A stretch of 64,000 nt of DNA, from the NCBI GenBank assembly GCA_963704335.1, contig OY969889.1, forward strand, positions 2,666,001 to 2,730,000, written 5' to 3'. The notes beneath the pieces are model-generated. The model was not told where the DNA came from, made no database searches, and was given only the letters and a program-made list of their open reading frames with translations. Source of the stretch: PALSA-612 sp963704335 (GTDB lineage Bacteria > Actinomycetota > Thermoleophilia > Gaiellales > Gaiellaceae). Both the position numbers and the translations under genes were made by a program. Of the stretch, positions 7,329 through 15,440 are shown one piece after another. Each line of letters begins with the position of its first letter. Position 1 is the stretch's first letter.

Positions 7329-8797
7329 TGTTGCCGGCTTGCGTGCGCCTCTGCGGGGCGTTCGTCGAAGCCGTACTTCACGACGAGTTGCTTCACGGCC
7401 TTGACTTCGTCAAGCCGGCCGACCGCCTGCGAGTGCGGCGCCTCGTGCAGCAGCTCGGGCTCCTCGGCGGCCTCTCGCGCTATGGCCTTCATCGCGTCGG
7501 CAAATTCGTCGAGCGTCTCCTTCGCCTCGGTCTCCGTCGGCTCGATCATCAGCGCCTCCGGCACGACGAGCGGGAAGTAGATCGTCGGCGGATGGAACCC
7601 GTAGTCCATCAGTCGCTTTGCGACGTCGAGCGCCGCCACGCCGTGCTCGCGCTTGAGCGTTCGGGCAGAGAGGACGAACTCGTGCATGCAGAGCCGGTCG
7701 TACGGGAGGTCGTACGCGTCGCGGAGCAGCGCCAATAGGTAGTTCGCGTTGATGACGGCCACTTCGGACATCTCGCGCAGACCAGGCCCGTAGGACCTGA
7801 TGTACGCGTACGAGCGGACGAAGACGCCGAATGGCCCCGTAAACCCGCGCACCTTGCCGATCGACTTCGGCCGCTCCGCGTCGAGCGTGAAGCGATCTCC
7901 GTCGCTCACCACCTGAGGCACGGGCAGGTACGGCTCGAGCATGCCGCGAACCGCGATCGGCCCGCCGCCCGGGCCGCCGCCGCCGTGCGGCTGCGAGAAG
8001 GTCTTGTGGAGGTTGATGTGGACGATGTCGAAGCCCATGTCACCGGGGCGGGCGATGCCGCAGACGGCGTTGAGATTTGCGCCGTCGTAGTACATGAGCG
8101 CGCCGGCGCCGTGGAAGATGCGCGTGACTTCCTCGATCCCCTCGTCGAACAGCCCGAGCGTCGACGGGTTCGTGAGCATCAGGCCGGCGGTCGTCTCGTC
8201 GACCTTGCCGCGAAGATCGTCGAGGTCGATGTTGCCGCGCGGGTCCGTGGCCACCTGGACGAGCTCGTAGCCGGCCATCGTCACGCTGGCCGGATTCGTG
8301 CCGTGGGCCGTGTCCGGGACGACGATCCGCCGCCGCTGGTCGTCCTCGCCTCGGTCGGCGAAATACGCGTGCATGAGCATCAGGCCGGTCAACTCGCCCT
8401 GCGAGCCGGCGGCGGGTTGCAGCGACACCGCGTCGAGGCCACAGACCTCGGCCAGGATCTCCTGCAGACGCCACATGAGCTCGAGCGCGCCCTGCGCTCC
8501 GTCTTCTTCCTGGAGCGGATGGAGATCGACGAACCCGGGCAGCCGCGCGGCGACCTCGTTCACGCGCGGGTTGTATTTCATCGTGCACGAGCCGAGCGGA
8601 TAGAAGCCCGTGTCCACGCCGAAGTTCCGCGTCGTCAGCGCGGCGAAATGGCGGACGAGCTCGGGCTCGGAGATCTCGGGCAGCCGGGGAGGTTGCTCGC
8701 GGCCGAGGCCGGAGGGAATCTCGGGCTGCGGCAGGTCGTAACGCGGCAGCGTGTAGGCGGTGCGGCCCGCCACCGAACGCTCGTAGACGAGTTTCAC
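7325..8797 (-). CDS. gcvPB: Glycine dehydrogenase (decarboxylating) subunit 2
   Basis: 490 residues. Forms the alpha2beta2-type P protein with GcvPA; it decarboxylates glycine and transfers aminomethyl to the lipoyl arm of GcvH. The PLP lysine is in FDIVHINLHKTFSQPHGGGG, with the glycine-rich loop GPGGGPIAVRG directly after it. Other typical blocks are GFYPLGSCTMKYNPRVNE, LQPAAGSQGELTGL and TAHGTNPASVTMAG. Length fits the two-subunit form (about 480-500). Its ATG overlaps the gcvPA stop by 4 bases, and its stop overlaps the proline dehydrogenase start. Nothing unusual. Confidence 0.96.
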   Translation of the reverse strand: MKLVYERSVAGRTAYTLPRYDLPQPEIPSGLGREQPPRLPEISEPELVRHFAALTTRNFGVDTGFYPLGSCTMKYNPRVNEVAARLPGFVDLHPLQEEDGAQGALELMWRLQEILAEVCGLDAVSLQPAAGSQGELTGLMLMHAYFADRGEDDQRRRIVVPDTAHGTNPASVTMAGYELVQVATDPRGNIDLDDLRGKVDETTAGLMLTNPSTLGLFDEGIEEVTRIFHGAGALMYYDGANLNAVCGIARPGDMGFDIVHINLHKTFSQPHGGGGPGGGPIAVRGMLEPYLPVPQVVSDGDRFTLDAERPKSIGKVRGFTGPFGVFVRSYAYIRSYGPGLREMSEVAVINANYLLALLRDAYDLPYDRLCMHEFVLSARTLKREHGVAALDVAKRLMDYGFHPPTIYFPLVVPEALMIEPTETEAKETLDEFADAMKAIAREAAEEPELLHEAPHSQAVGRLDEVKAVKQLVVKYGFDERPAEAHASRQQ

Positions 8798-10134
8798 GCC
8801 GCCACCTCGGCGAGCACCTCGGCGAGGCGATCGATGTCCGCGGGTGTGCGTTTCTCCGTGACGGCGACGAGCAGGCAGTCGTCGAGGCCAGGGTAGTCGC
8901 GGCCGAGGGCATAGCCGGGATGCACCCCTCGCTCGCGCGCCGCGGTCACGACATCACGTGCATTCCGTCCGACACGGACCGCAAACTCCTTGAACGTTGT
9001 CTCATCAGGAAACATCACCTCGAGCCCGGCCTCCTCCAGCCGGCGGCGGGCATACCCGGCGAGCGCCATGCACGTCTCGCCGATCTCGCGCAGGCCCGAG
9101 GGGCCGAGCCATGTCAGGTAGATCAGCCCGCCCAGTGCGAGCAGCGTCTGGTTCGTCGTGATGTTCGACGTCGCCTTTTCGCGGCGGATGTGCTGCTCCC
9201 GCGTCGAGAGAGTGAGCACGTAGCCACGCCGTCCTTCGACGTCGGTTGTCTCGCCCACGATGCGGCCGGGCATGCGGCGAACGTGATCCGCGCGACAGGC
9301 GAGGAAGCCGTAGTGCGGCCCTCCGTACGACTGTGCGTTCCCGGCGCCCTGCCCTTCTCCGGCGACGATCGCGCAGCCGTACCGTCCCGGTGCCTCGAGC
9401 ACTCCCAGTGAGATGGGATCGACATGGGCGACGGCCAGGGCGCCCGCGCCGACCGCCGCGGCGGCGAGGTCCGGCGCCGGCTCGAGGCAACCGAAGAAGT
9501 TCGGCTGCTGGAAGATCACGGCCGCTGCGTCGTCCGCCGCCGCGGCGACGGCGGCTGGATCCGTCACGCCGCCGGTGTGGGGGACCTCCACGATCTCGAG
9601 GCCGAATCCCGGCGCATACGTCTTCAGCACCTGGCGCACCTGAGGGCTGGTCGCCTCCGTGACGACCACGCGCGTCCGGCCAGTTATGTGCTTCGCCATG
9701 TAGCAAGCGTCCGCGGCGACCGTCGTGCCGTCGTATCCGGACGCGTTGGAGACGTCCATCCCGGTCAGCTCGCAGATCGCAGTCTGGTACTCGAAGATCG
9801 CCTGGAGGACGCCCTGGCTCAGCTCGGGCTGGTACGGCGTGTACGCGGTGAGGAACTCGCCGCGCAGCAGGATGGTGTCGACGACCGCGGGCACGTAGTG
9901 GTCGTAGATGCCGGCTCCGAGGAACGAGAGCTCGCCGCCTGAGCCGACGTTCCGGGAAGCGAGCTGCTCGAGATGGGCGACGAGCTCAAGCTCGGAGAGC
10001 GCAGGCTCGAGGTCCAGCTCGCGGTCGAACCGCACGCCGTGTGGGATGTCGCGAAACAGCTCGTCGACAGTCGAGACGCCGATCGCCGCGAGCATCTGCT
10101 CACGGTCGGCGTCCGTCAGAGAGAGAAAGCTCAC
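8794..10134 (-). CDS. gcvPA: Glycine dehydrogenase (decarboxylating) subunit 1
   Basis: 446 residues from GTG 10134, inside the gcvH stop (GTGA). Partner of GcvPB in the split P protein. Diagnostic blocks: FLGAGIYDHYVPAVVD, FLTAYTPYQPELSQGVLQ, NASGYDGTTVAADACYMA and GRYGCAIVAGEGQGAGNAQS with YGGPHYGFLACR after it, then STREQHIRREKATSNITTNQ. Length is normal for the family. The split-subunit form is the usual state in many Gram-positive and thermophilic bacteria, in contrast to the single-chain GcvP of proteobacteria. Confidence 0.96.
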   Translation of the reverse strand: MSFLSLTDADREQMLAAIGVSTVDELFRDIPHGVRFDRELDLEPALSELELVAHLEQLASRNVGSGGELSFLGAGIYDHYVPAVVDTILLRGEFLTAYTPYQPELSQGVLQAIFEYQTAICELTGMDVSNASGYDGTTVAADACYMAKHITGRTRVVVTEATSPQVRQVLKTYAPGFGLEIVEVPHTGGVTDPAAVAAAADDAAAVIFQQPNFFGCLEPAPDLAAAAVGAGALAVAHVDPISLGVLEAPGRYGCAIVAGEGQGAGNAQSYGGPHYGFLACRADHVRRMPGRIVGETTDVEGRRGYVLTLSTREQHIRREKATSNITTNQTLLALGGLIYLTWLGPSGLREIGETCMALAGYARRRLEEAGLEVMFPDETTFKEFAVRVGRNARDVVTAARERGVHPGYALGRDYPGLDDCLLVAVTEKRTPADIDRLAEVLAEVAA

Positions 10135-10526
10135 GACTCTGCGAGCAGCTGCTGGTACGCGCCCGCATCGAGCAGGCTGTCGAGCTCCGTGGGATCGGAC
10201 AACCGGATCCGCACGAGCCAGCCCTCGCCGTAGGGATCCTCGTTCACGGCGTCCGGCTCGTCGACGGCCTTCTGGTTGACCTCCACGACCTCACCGGAGA
10301 GCGGCGAGATGAGATCCGACACGGCCTTCACCGACTCGACCTCTCCGTACACGGCCTCCTTGGCCAGCGTGGCGCCGACGTCGGGCGGCTCGTAGTGCAC
10401 GAGCTCGCCGAGCGAGTCCTGCGCGTACCACGTGATGCCCAGGGTTGCCTCGTCGCCTGCCACTCGCGCCCAGTCGTGCGCAGGGTGGTAGCGGAGATCT
10501 TCCGGATAGCTCTCGGCTGCCGCCAC
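10131..10526 (-). CDS. gcvH: Glycine cleavage system H protein (lipoyl carrier)
   Basis: 131 residues from GTG 10526, one base after the gcvT stop, with GAGGAG as ribosome binding site inside the last codons of gcvT. The lipoylated lysine is in YGEVESVKAVSDLISPLSGE, the classic ExVKA signature. It carries the aminomethyl intermediate between P, T and L proteins. The open frame extends farther upstream but that part is gcvT shadow. No lipoate-protein ligase, LipA/LipB or dihydrolipoamide dehydrogenase gene is present in this window, so the L protein must come from elsewhere. Confidence 0.95.
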   Translation of the reverse strand: MAAAESYPEDLRYHPAHDWARVAGDEATLGITWYAQDSLGELVHYEPPDVGATLAKEAVYGEVESVKAVSDLISPLSGEVVEVNQKAVDEPDAVNEDPYGEGWLVRIRLSDPTELDSLLDAGAYQQLLAES

Positions 10527-10527
10527 G

Positions 10528-11580
10528 TCAGTGCTCCTCTCGTTTGTAAATGGGTTTCTGAACGATGTGCGCCTGACGCTCCTTGCCGCGCACGTCGATC
10601 GTGATCTTCTCACCGGGGCTCGCCACGGCGGGCGGGACATAGCCCATGCCGATGCCCTGGTCGAGCATGGGCGAGTGGGTGCCGGACGTGACTCGACCGC
10701 CTTCGGCGATTGCCATCCCCGTGCGCGGCACCGCGCGGTCGTCCATCACGAAAGCGGCGAGACGCTCCGCGGGACCCTCCTCCTTGATCTTGCGCAGCGA
10801 TGCGGCGCCAGTGAAGTCCTTGTCGAGCGCGCACACCCAGCCGAGGCCTGCAGAGATGGCATCGGTGTCCTGGCCGATGTCCAATCCGTGCAATGGGTAG
10901 CAGACCTCCAACCGCAGGGTGTCGCGCGCCCCGAGCCCGCACGGCTGCGCACCGCGCTCGAGCACCCATTGCCAGAGCGCGTCGGCCTCGTCGGCCACTA
11001 CGAGCAGCTCGACACCGAGCTCGCCCGTATATCCGGTGCGGTTGACCATGCAGGGGATGCCGTTCAGCTCGGCCTCGGCGTACGTGAACGCCGGGGCGTC
11101 GGGGAGGCCCAGGCGCTCGATCGAGCGTGGGCCCTGGACCGCGATCAAGCCGTAGTCGTCCGACACGTCGCGAACGTCGGTGCCGGCGATCTCCCGTTCC
11201 TTGATCCACGCGAAGTCGGCGACTGCGTTCGCAGCGTTGACGACGAGGAAGAAGCGGTAGTCGTCGAGCCTGTAGACGATGAGGTCGTCGACGATCCCAC
11301 CGGCCTCGTTCGTCAGCAGCGTGTACTGCGCCTGGCCCGACCCGATCTTGTCGAGATCGTTCGAGAGCAACGACTGCAGCAGCTGCCGTGCCCGCGGCCC
11401 TTCAACCTCCAGCTCGCCCATGTGGGAGACGTCGAAGGCGCCGCAGTCTTCGCGCACGGCTCGGTGCTCTTCGATCACGCCCTCGTACTGGACGGGCAGG
11501 TCCCAGCCTGCGAAGGGAACCATCCGCGCGCCGAGCGCGCGATGAGCGGCGTGGAGAGGCGTGCGGCGGAGTGTCTGCAC
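10528..11580 (-). CDS. gcvT: Aminomethyltransferase (glycine cleavage T protein)
   Basis: About 350 residues from GTG 11580 (VQTLRRTPLHAAHRALGARM). In-frame GTG 11610 or TTG 11628 would lengthen it by 10-16 residues; 11580 fits the family start best. It transfers the methylene group from GcvH to tetrahydrofolate, releasing ammonia. Typical blocks: RMVPFAGWDLPVQYEGVIEE, FDVSHMGELEV, VNRTGYTGELGVELLV, DTLRLEVCYPLHG, and the C-terminal barrel with GYVPP. It is the first gene of the gcv operon and lies only about 48 bases after ftsZ, so readthrough from the division cluster is likely. A 6-bp hairpin (11603-11619) in the gap lacks a U-tract. Confidence 0.94.
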   Translation of the reverse strand: MQTLRRTPLHAAHRALGARMVPFAGWDLPVQYEGVIEEHRAVREDCGAFDVSHMGELEVEGPRARQLLQSLLSNDLDKIGSGQAQYTLLTNEAGGIVDDLIVYRLDDYRFFLVVNAANAVADFAWIKEREIAGTDVRDVSDDYGLIAVQGPRSIERLGLPDAPAFTYAEAELNGIPCMVNRTGYTGELGVELLVVADEADALWQWVLERGAQPCGLGARDTLRLEVCYPLHGLDIGQDTDAISAGLGWVCALDKDFTGAASLRKIKEEGPAERLAAFVMDDRAVPRTGMAIAEGGRVTSGTHSPMLDQGIGMGYVPPAVASPGEKITIDVRGKERQAHIVQKPIYKREEH

Positions 11581-11628
11581 GCGCCGGATGCTAACCGGCT
11601 GCCCCTCCACACCGGAGGGTCTTGCCAA

Positions 11629-12720
11629 CTACGAGTCGCGAAGGAAGGAAGGCACGTCGAGCACTTCCTTCGGGATGTCGAACCCACTCTCCTCGGCGGA
11701 CGGCCTCGAGTATGCCGGCGCCGGCTCGCGCTCACGCGTCCGCTCAGGCGTCGCCTTCTTCTTGCGGCGGCGTTGCTGGCCAAAGCCGGTCGCGATCACG
11801 GTCACACGGAGCTCGTCGTCCATGCTCTTGTCGATGACCGCGCCGAAGATGATGTTGGCGTCGGCTGATGCCGCGGACGTCACCACTTCGGCCGCCTCGT
11901 TCACCTCGAACAGGCCGATGCTCTTGCCGCCCGTGATGTTGAGGAGAACGCCCGTGGCCCCTTCGATGGAGGCTTCGAGCAGCGGCGACGACACGGCCTG
12001 CCTGGCCGCCTCGGCCGCCCGGTTCTTGCCACTGGCGGAGCCGATGCCCATCATGGCCGTTCCGGCGTCGCGCATGATCGTGCGCACGTCGGCGAAGTCG
12101 AGGTTCACGAGCCCCGGCACCGTGATGAGGTCCGTGATGCCCTGAACACCCTGGCGAAGCACGTCGTCGGCGAGACGGAAGGCGTCGACGACCGACGTCT
12201 CCCGCTCGACAACCTGCAGCAGCCGGTCGTTCTCGATCACGATGATCGTGTCCACCCGCTCGGAGAGCTCACCGATGCCCTGCTCTGCGACATCGAAGCG
12301 CCTGCGACCCTCGAACGAGAACGGCCGGGTGACGACACCAACTGTCAGCGCGCCGACTTCGTTCGCGAGGTCGGCGACGATCGGAGCGGCGCCGGTGCCG
12401 GTGCCGCCGCCTTCGCCGGCGGTCACGAACACCATGTCCGCGCCTTTCAGCACTTCCTTGAGCTCATCGCGCGACTCGTAGGCCGCGGCATGGCCCACCT
12501 GCGGATCTGCCCCTGCGCCAAGACCGCGGGTCACCTGGTCGCCGATGTGGATCTTCACGTCGGCGTCGCTCATCAGCAACGCCTGGGCGTCGGTGTTGAC
12601 GCCGATGAACTCGACGCCGGCAAGCCCGGCGTCGACCATCCGGTTGACGGCGTTGGTCCCGCCTCCACCGACGCCGACCACCTTGATCACGGCTACGTAA
12701 TTACCTGCTTGTCCTCTCAC
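11629..12720 (-). CDS. ftsZ: Cell division protein FtsZ
   Basis: 363 residues from GTG 12720. Tubulin-like GTPase that forms the Z ring. The tubulin signature GGGTGTG is at 104-110 and the T7 synergy region follows FADVRTIM. The variable linker is short and basic (GQQRRRKKKATPERTRERE), and the protein ends in the conserved C-terminal peptide DIPKEVLDVPSFLRD that binds partners such as SepF. It is the last gene of the dcw cluster with ftsQ upstream and no ftsA, the actinobacterial arrangement. A dedicated promoter sits in the 132-base gap after ftsQ (12786-12814), so FtsZ can be expressed separately from the long cluster transcript. Confidence 0.98.
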   Translation of the reverse strand: MRGQAGNYVAVIKVVGVGGGGTNAVNRMVDAGLAGVEFIGVNTDAQALLMSDADVKIHIGDQVTRGLGAGADPQVGHAAAYESRDELKEVLKGADMVFVTAGEGGGTGTGAAPIVADLANEVGALTVGVVTRPFSFEGRRRFDVAEQGIGELSERVDTIIVIENDRLLQVVERETSVVDAFRLADDVLRQGVQGITDLITVPGLVNLDFADVRTIMRDAGTAMMGIGSASGKNRAAEAARQAVSSPLLEASIEGATGVLLNITGGKSIGLFEVNEAAEVVTSAASADANIIFGAVIDKSMDDELRVTVIATGFGQQRRRKKKATPERTREREPAPAYSRPSAEESGFDIPKEVLDVPSFLRDS

Positions 12721-12785
12721 TCTCCACCAACCTCGATCTCGACCTTCACTCGAACGTGATGGCTCACGCCCGCCTGCGAGGACCC

Positions 12786-12814
12786 AGGGTAGGGACCTGC
12801 CGCGCGCCTGTCAA
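12786..12814 (-). promoter_or_regulatory. ftsZ promoter (-35 TTGACA, 17-base spacer, -10 TACCCT)
   Basis: On the minus strand TTGACA (12809-12814) and TACCCT (12786-12791) are separated by exactly 17 bases, near-ideal for a housekeeping sigma factor. Predicted transcription start is around 12779, leaving a leader of about 60 bases before the GTG at 12720. Confidence 0.75.
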
Positions 12815-12819
12815 TCGGA

Positions 12820-12832
12820 TTGTTCCGAACAA
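12820..12832. promoter_or_regulatory. Palindrome TTGTTC-C-GAACAA just upstream of the ftsZ -35
   Basis: A perfect 6+1+6 inverted repeat ends 6 bases upstream of the -35 hexamer, the position of an activator site or operator. It is not the actinobacterial LexA box (which is GAAC-N4-GTTC). No binding protein can be named. Confidence 0.4.
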
Positions 12833-12852
12833 AAGGCGAACAAGCCTAAAGC

Positions 12853-13674
12853 TCAATCTTCGACTTGAGAGTTGGTCGGAATCGTGTCTGTGGCAACCGC
12901 GCGCTCCGGCACGCTCACATCCAGGTAGCGCACATCCGTTGCGAGAGGCAGGATGCGGGCGACGACGGCGAGCTTGAGCGCGAGCTCCGACGGTGTGCCG
13001 AGGATGACCACGACGCCTGACGCAAGCGTCAGCGATGCCTCACGATCGATCAGTCGTATTGACGCGATCGGAACGGGCAGGCGAACCCCTCTCATGTCCG
13101 CGAGAGCCCGGACGGTCGCCGCCGACTCGTCCGCCAGGACGGCACCGACGAGCGGATCTGCATTCGCCGGCAACCAGATGCGGGGCAACGCCGGTAGGGG
13201 CTGCTCGGAGATCCTGCGGAGCACTCGGCCGCTGTCCGACACGACCCATGCGTCACGGCCCCGGCGCAGCAGCGCGATCGGCACCTCAGCGACGACGGTC
13301 ACCTTCAGCGTATGCGGAAAGTCGCGGTCGTAGCTCGCGGCCGCGACCAACGGAACAGATGCGAGGCGCCGGTCGCCGTCACTAACGTCGAAGGAGACGA
13401 GGCTCGAGCCGGCGAGCGGCTGCAGCGCATTGCGAACGCGCGCAGCGGTACCCGGCTCGACGCCAAGCACCTCGATCCGGTCGATCGCGAACACCGACGT
13501 CTCCCTGGCTCCGACATACAGTGCTGCGCCCGCCAGGGCGGTCACACACGCCACGAGCGCGGCGCGACGGGACGGGAGCCACGTCGCCTTGAGCGCAGCA
13601 CGGCGAGGCACTGCGACGGGGCCTGACGGCCCCGCAGCCGCAGGTGAAGGACGCGCCCCAGCCACACGTCCCAC
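12853..13674 (-). CDS. ftsQ: Cell division protein FtsQ/DivIB
   Basis: About 273 residues from GTG 13674 (in-frame GTG 13665 is an alternative). The long upstream extension of the frame is antisense shadow of the methyltransferase gene. Bitopic divisome protein: a short basic cytoplasmic tail, one membrane helix (ALVACVTALAGAALYVGA), then the POTRA domain starting FAIDRIEVLGVEPGTAARVR and continuing LVSFDVSDGDRRLASVPLVA, then the FtsQ beta domain. It bridges FtsL/FtsB with septal synthesis. Sequence conservation is weak outside the POTRA, as usual, and the call rests on POTRA plus position directly before ftsZ. Confidence 0.88.
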   Translation of the reverse strand: MGRVAGARPSPAAAGPSGPVAVPRRAALKATWLPSRRAALVACVTALAGAALYVGARETSVFAIDRIEVLGVEPGTAARVRNALQPLAGSSLVSFDVSDGDRRLASVPLVAAASYDRDFPHTLKVTVVAEVPIALLRRGRDAWVVSDSGRVLRRISEQPLPALPRIWLPANADPLVGAVLADESAATVRALADMRGVRLPVPIASIRLIDREASLTLASGVVVILGTPSELALKLAVVARILPLATDVRYLDVSVPERAVATDTIPTNSQVED

Positions 13675-13696
13675 TTCGCCGGGGGCTGCTCCCTTC

Positions 13697-14404
13697 CTAC
13701 CGTGGCCGGGCGTCGATCCAGAAGGCGCGTCGCACGAGCTCGGGCGTGTCCGGATGAGGACGTTCCGTGCGGCCTGCGATCGTGAGCCCCCACGACGTCG
13801 CGGCCCCTTCCAGCGCAGCGTCGTTCGTCTCCTCGTTGAACACGCCAACGATGAGGCGTCCACCCGGTTCGACGACGTCCGCGAGCAAGCGCCGGAGGAA
13901 CTCTGGTCGCCGCCGGGACGGGACGTAGTCGACAGTCGTTCGCACGAAGTCGAAGCGCCGAGGCGCGCGCCAGTCGAGCGCGTTACCGACAAAGATCTGT
14001 TCCCGCCATGCCGGAAGCCGCTCGCGCGCGAGATCGGCCAGTTCTCCCGAGATTTCGACGCCCCACGGGTCGAGCGCCACACCGTCCTCGGCAGCCCAGC
14101 GGTAGAGACACTCGAGCAGGTGGCCGTTCGCGCAGCCGACGTCGAGAAACGAGCCGTCCCTAGTCACCGCATCGAGCAGCAGTCGTCGGGCCGCCTCCCA
14201 CCGAGCGGCGTTGCCGGAGTGGCCGGATTGCGCACGCGGGCTGTCGCCGGCGAGATAGGCGGGGACGATCAGCTCCGCCATGGCGCGATGCCAGTCGTCT
14301 TCGCCGATCTCACCACGTTCGAGTGCGGCGTCGATCGCGGCCACCTGGCGCCAACCCCTTTCCTTGAGCCCTGCCAGCTCGTCGGAGGGACGGCTGCCGG
14401 TCAT
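13697..14404 (-). CDS. Class I SAM-dependent methyltransferase inserted between murB and ftsQ
   Basis: 235 residues; the ATG overlaps the murB stop (ATGA). Methyltransferase motif I is SFLDVGCANGHLLECLYRWA, followed by an acidic residue closing strand 2 (VALDPWGVEIS), FVGNALDWRAPRRFDFVRTT as motifs II/III, and LLADVVEPGGRLIVGVFNEE as post-motif III. The N-terminal 60 residues are helical and charged (WRQVAAIDAALERGEIGEDDWHRAM). The substrate is not predictable. Its place inside the dcw operon with an overlapping start means it is made together with cell-wall and division proteins, but that does not prove a role there. Confidence 0.85.
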   Translation of the reverse strand: MTGSRPSDELAGLKERGWRQVAAIDAALERGEIGEDDWHRAMAELIVPAYLAGDSPRAQSGHSGNAARWEAARRLLLDAVTRDGSFLDVGCANGHLLECLYRWAAEDGVALDPWGVEISGELADLARERLPAWREQIFVGNALDWRAPRRFDFVRTTVDYVPSRRRPEFLRRLLADVVEPGGRLIVGVFNEETNDAALEGAATSWGLTIAGRTERPHPDTPELVRRAFWIDARPR

Positions 14405-15321
14405 GGCAGCTCGCCGGCGGCCGGTAGGACGAGATCGCCGAGCAGCTCCACTTCTCGCTCGAGTACGACGCCGTATTGCTCGAGGGCTCGCCGACGTGCT
14501 TCTGCCATGAGCCCTACTGCATCCGCGGCAGTGGCGTCGTCCGCGTTCTCGATGAAATTCGCGTGTCGCGGCGAGATGCGTGCGCCGCCGACGGTGTAGC
14601 CCTTCAGCCCGCAGGCGTCGAGCATCGGCCCCGCGCCGAGCTGGTGGTCGGGGTTCTTGAAAACGCTGCCAAACGTCCTGCGGTTGATCGGCTGCGTTGC
14701 CTTGCGGCGAGCGTTCAGCTCGGCGACGTGCCGTCGGATCTCCGCTGGCTCGCGCTCATGAAGGCGGAACTCCACCTTCGCCACGACCTGGCCGGCACCG
14801 AGTACCGAGTGGCGGTACTGGAAGTCGAGCTCGTCGCGTGAGAGCCATGCTGCTTCTTCCGCCGTAACGACCAGCGCCCTCTCCACGATGTCCGACCAGT
14901 CTCGCTCGTAGGCACCGGCATTCATACGGACGCCGCCGCCGGCGGTCCCGGGAATCGCACACGCGAACTCCATCCCTCCGAGGCCGGCGGCCCGAGCTCG
15001 ATGAAGAGCCACGGCATTCGGCGCTCCACCGCCGACGACGAGTCGCGTGCCGTCGATCTCGACCGCGGCTAGCTCGGCCGCGAGGCGGACGACGAGCGCG
15101 TCGATGCCGGTGTCCGCCGCGAGCACGTTCGACCCCAGGCCGACAACGACGAGCGGCAGCCGTGCGTCTTGCGCCCAGGCGAGGAGCTGCTCGAGGTCGG
15201 CGACGGTTTCCGGGCGCGCAAAGGCACGGGCCGGTCCGCCGATGCCGACGGTGGTCAAGCGCGCGAGCGGAACGTCGTGCTCGAGTCGAGCGGCAACGCC
15301 ACCCTGGGGATGAGTTGTCAC
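14401..15321 (-). CDS. murB: UDP-N-acetylenolpyruvoylglucosamine reductase
   Basis: 306 residues from GTG 15321. FAD enzyme that reduces UDP-GlcNAc-enolpyruvate to UDP-MurNAc with NADPH. FAD-binding motifs LTTVGIGGPARAFARPET and LVVVGLGSNVLAADTGIDAL; the catalytic domain has GMEFACAIPGTAGGGVRMNAG, FQYRHSVL, RRTFGSVFKNP (active-site serine) and the terminal glutamate in LEREVELLGDLV. It has the shorter (type II) length. A 119-base gap (15322-15440) separates it from murC upstream; apart from a small GGCGC/GCGCC hairpin at 15388-15401 nothing was seen there. Confidence 0.96.
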   Translation of the reverse strand: MTTHPQGGVAARLEHDVPLARLTTVGIGGPARAFARPETVADLEQLLAWAQDARLPLVVVGLGSNVLAADTGIDALVVRLAAELAAVEIDGTRLVVGGGAPNAVALHRARAAGLGGMEFACAIPGTAGGGVRMNAGAYERDWSDIVERALVVTAEEAAWLSRDELDFQYRHSVLGAGQVVAKVEFRLHEREPAEIRRHVAELNARRKATQPINRRTFGSVFKNPDHQLGAGPMLDACGLKGYTVGGARISPRHANFIENADDATAADAVGLMAEARRRALEQYGVVLEREVELLGDLVLPAAGELP

Positions 15322-15440
15322 GCTTGCGGCACGCTCCCGTCACCCATGCGCAACAGTTTCGCCGCTACGCTCAACGCGGGGGGTCAGGCGCGGTAGCGCC
15401 CCGGGGGGAAAGAGAACGGTCGTGTAGATCCGGCAGGCGA

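Noticed and set aside
11602..11619. Hairpin CCCTCC/GGAGGG between ftsZ and gcvT as terminator
   Set aside because: Only 6 bp with no U-tract; the gene spacing favours readthrough. Not listed as a terminator.
12820..12832. LexA/SOS box upstream of ftsZ
   Set aside because: The half-sites are in the order GTTC-GAAC with one base between, not GAAC-N4-GTTC as required for the actinobacterial SOS box.
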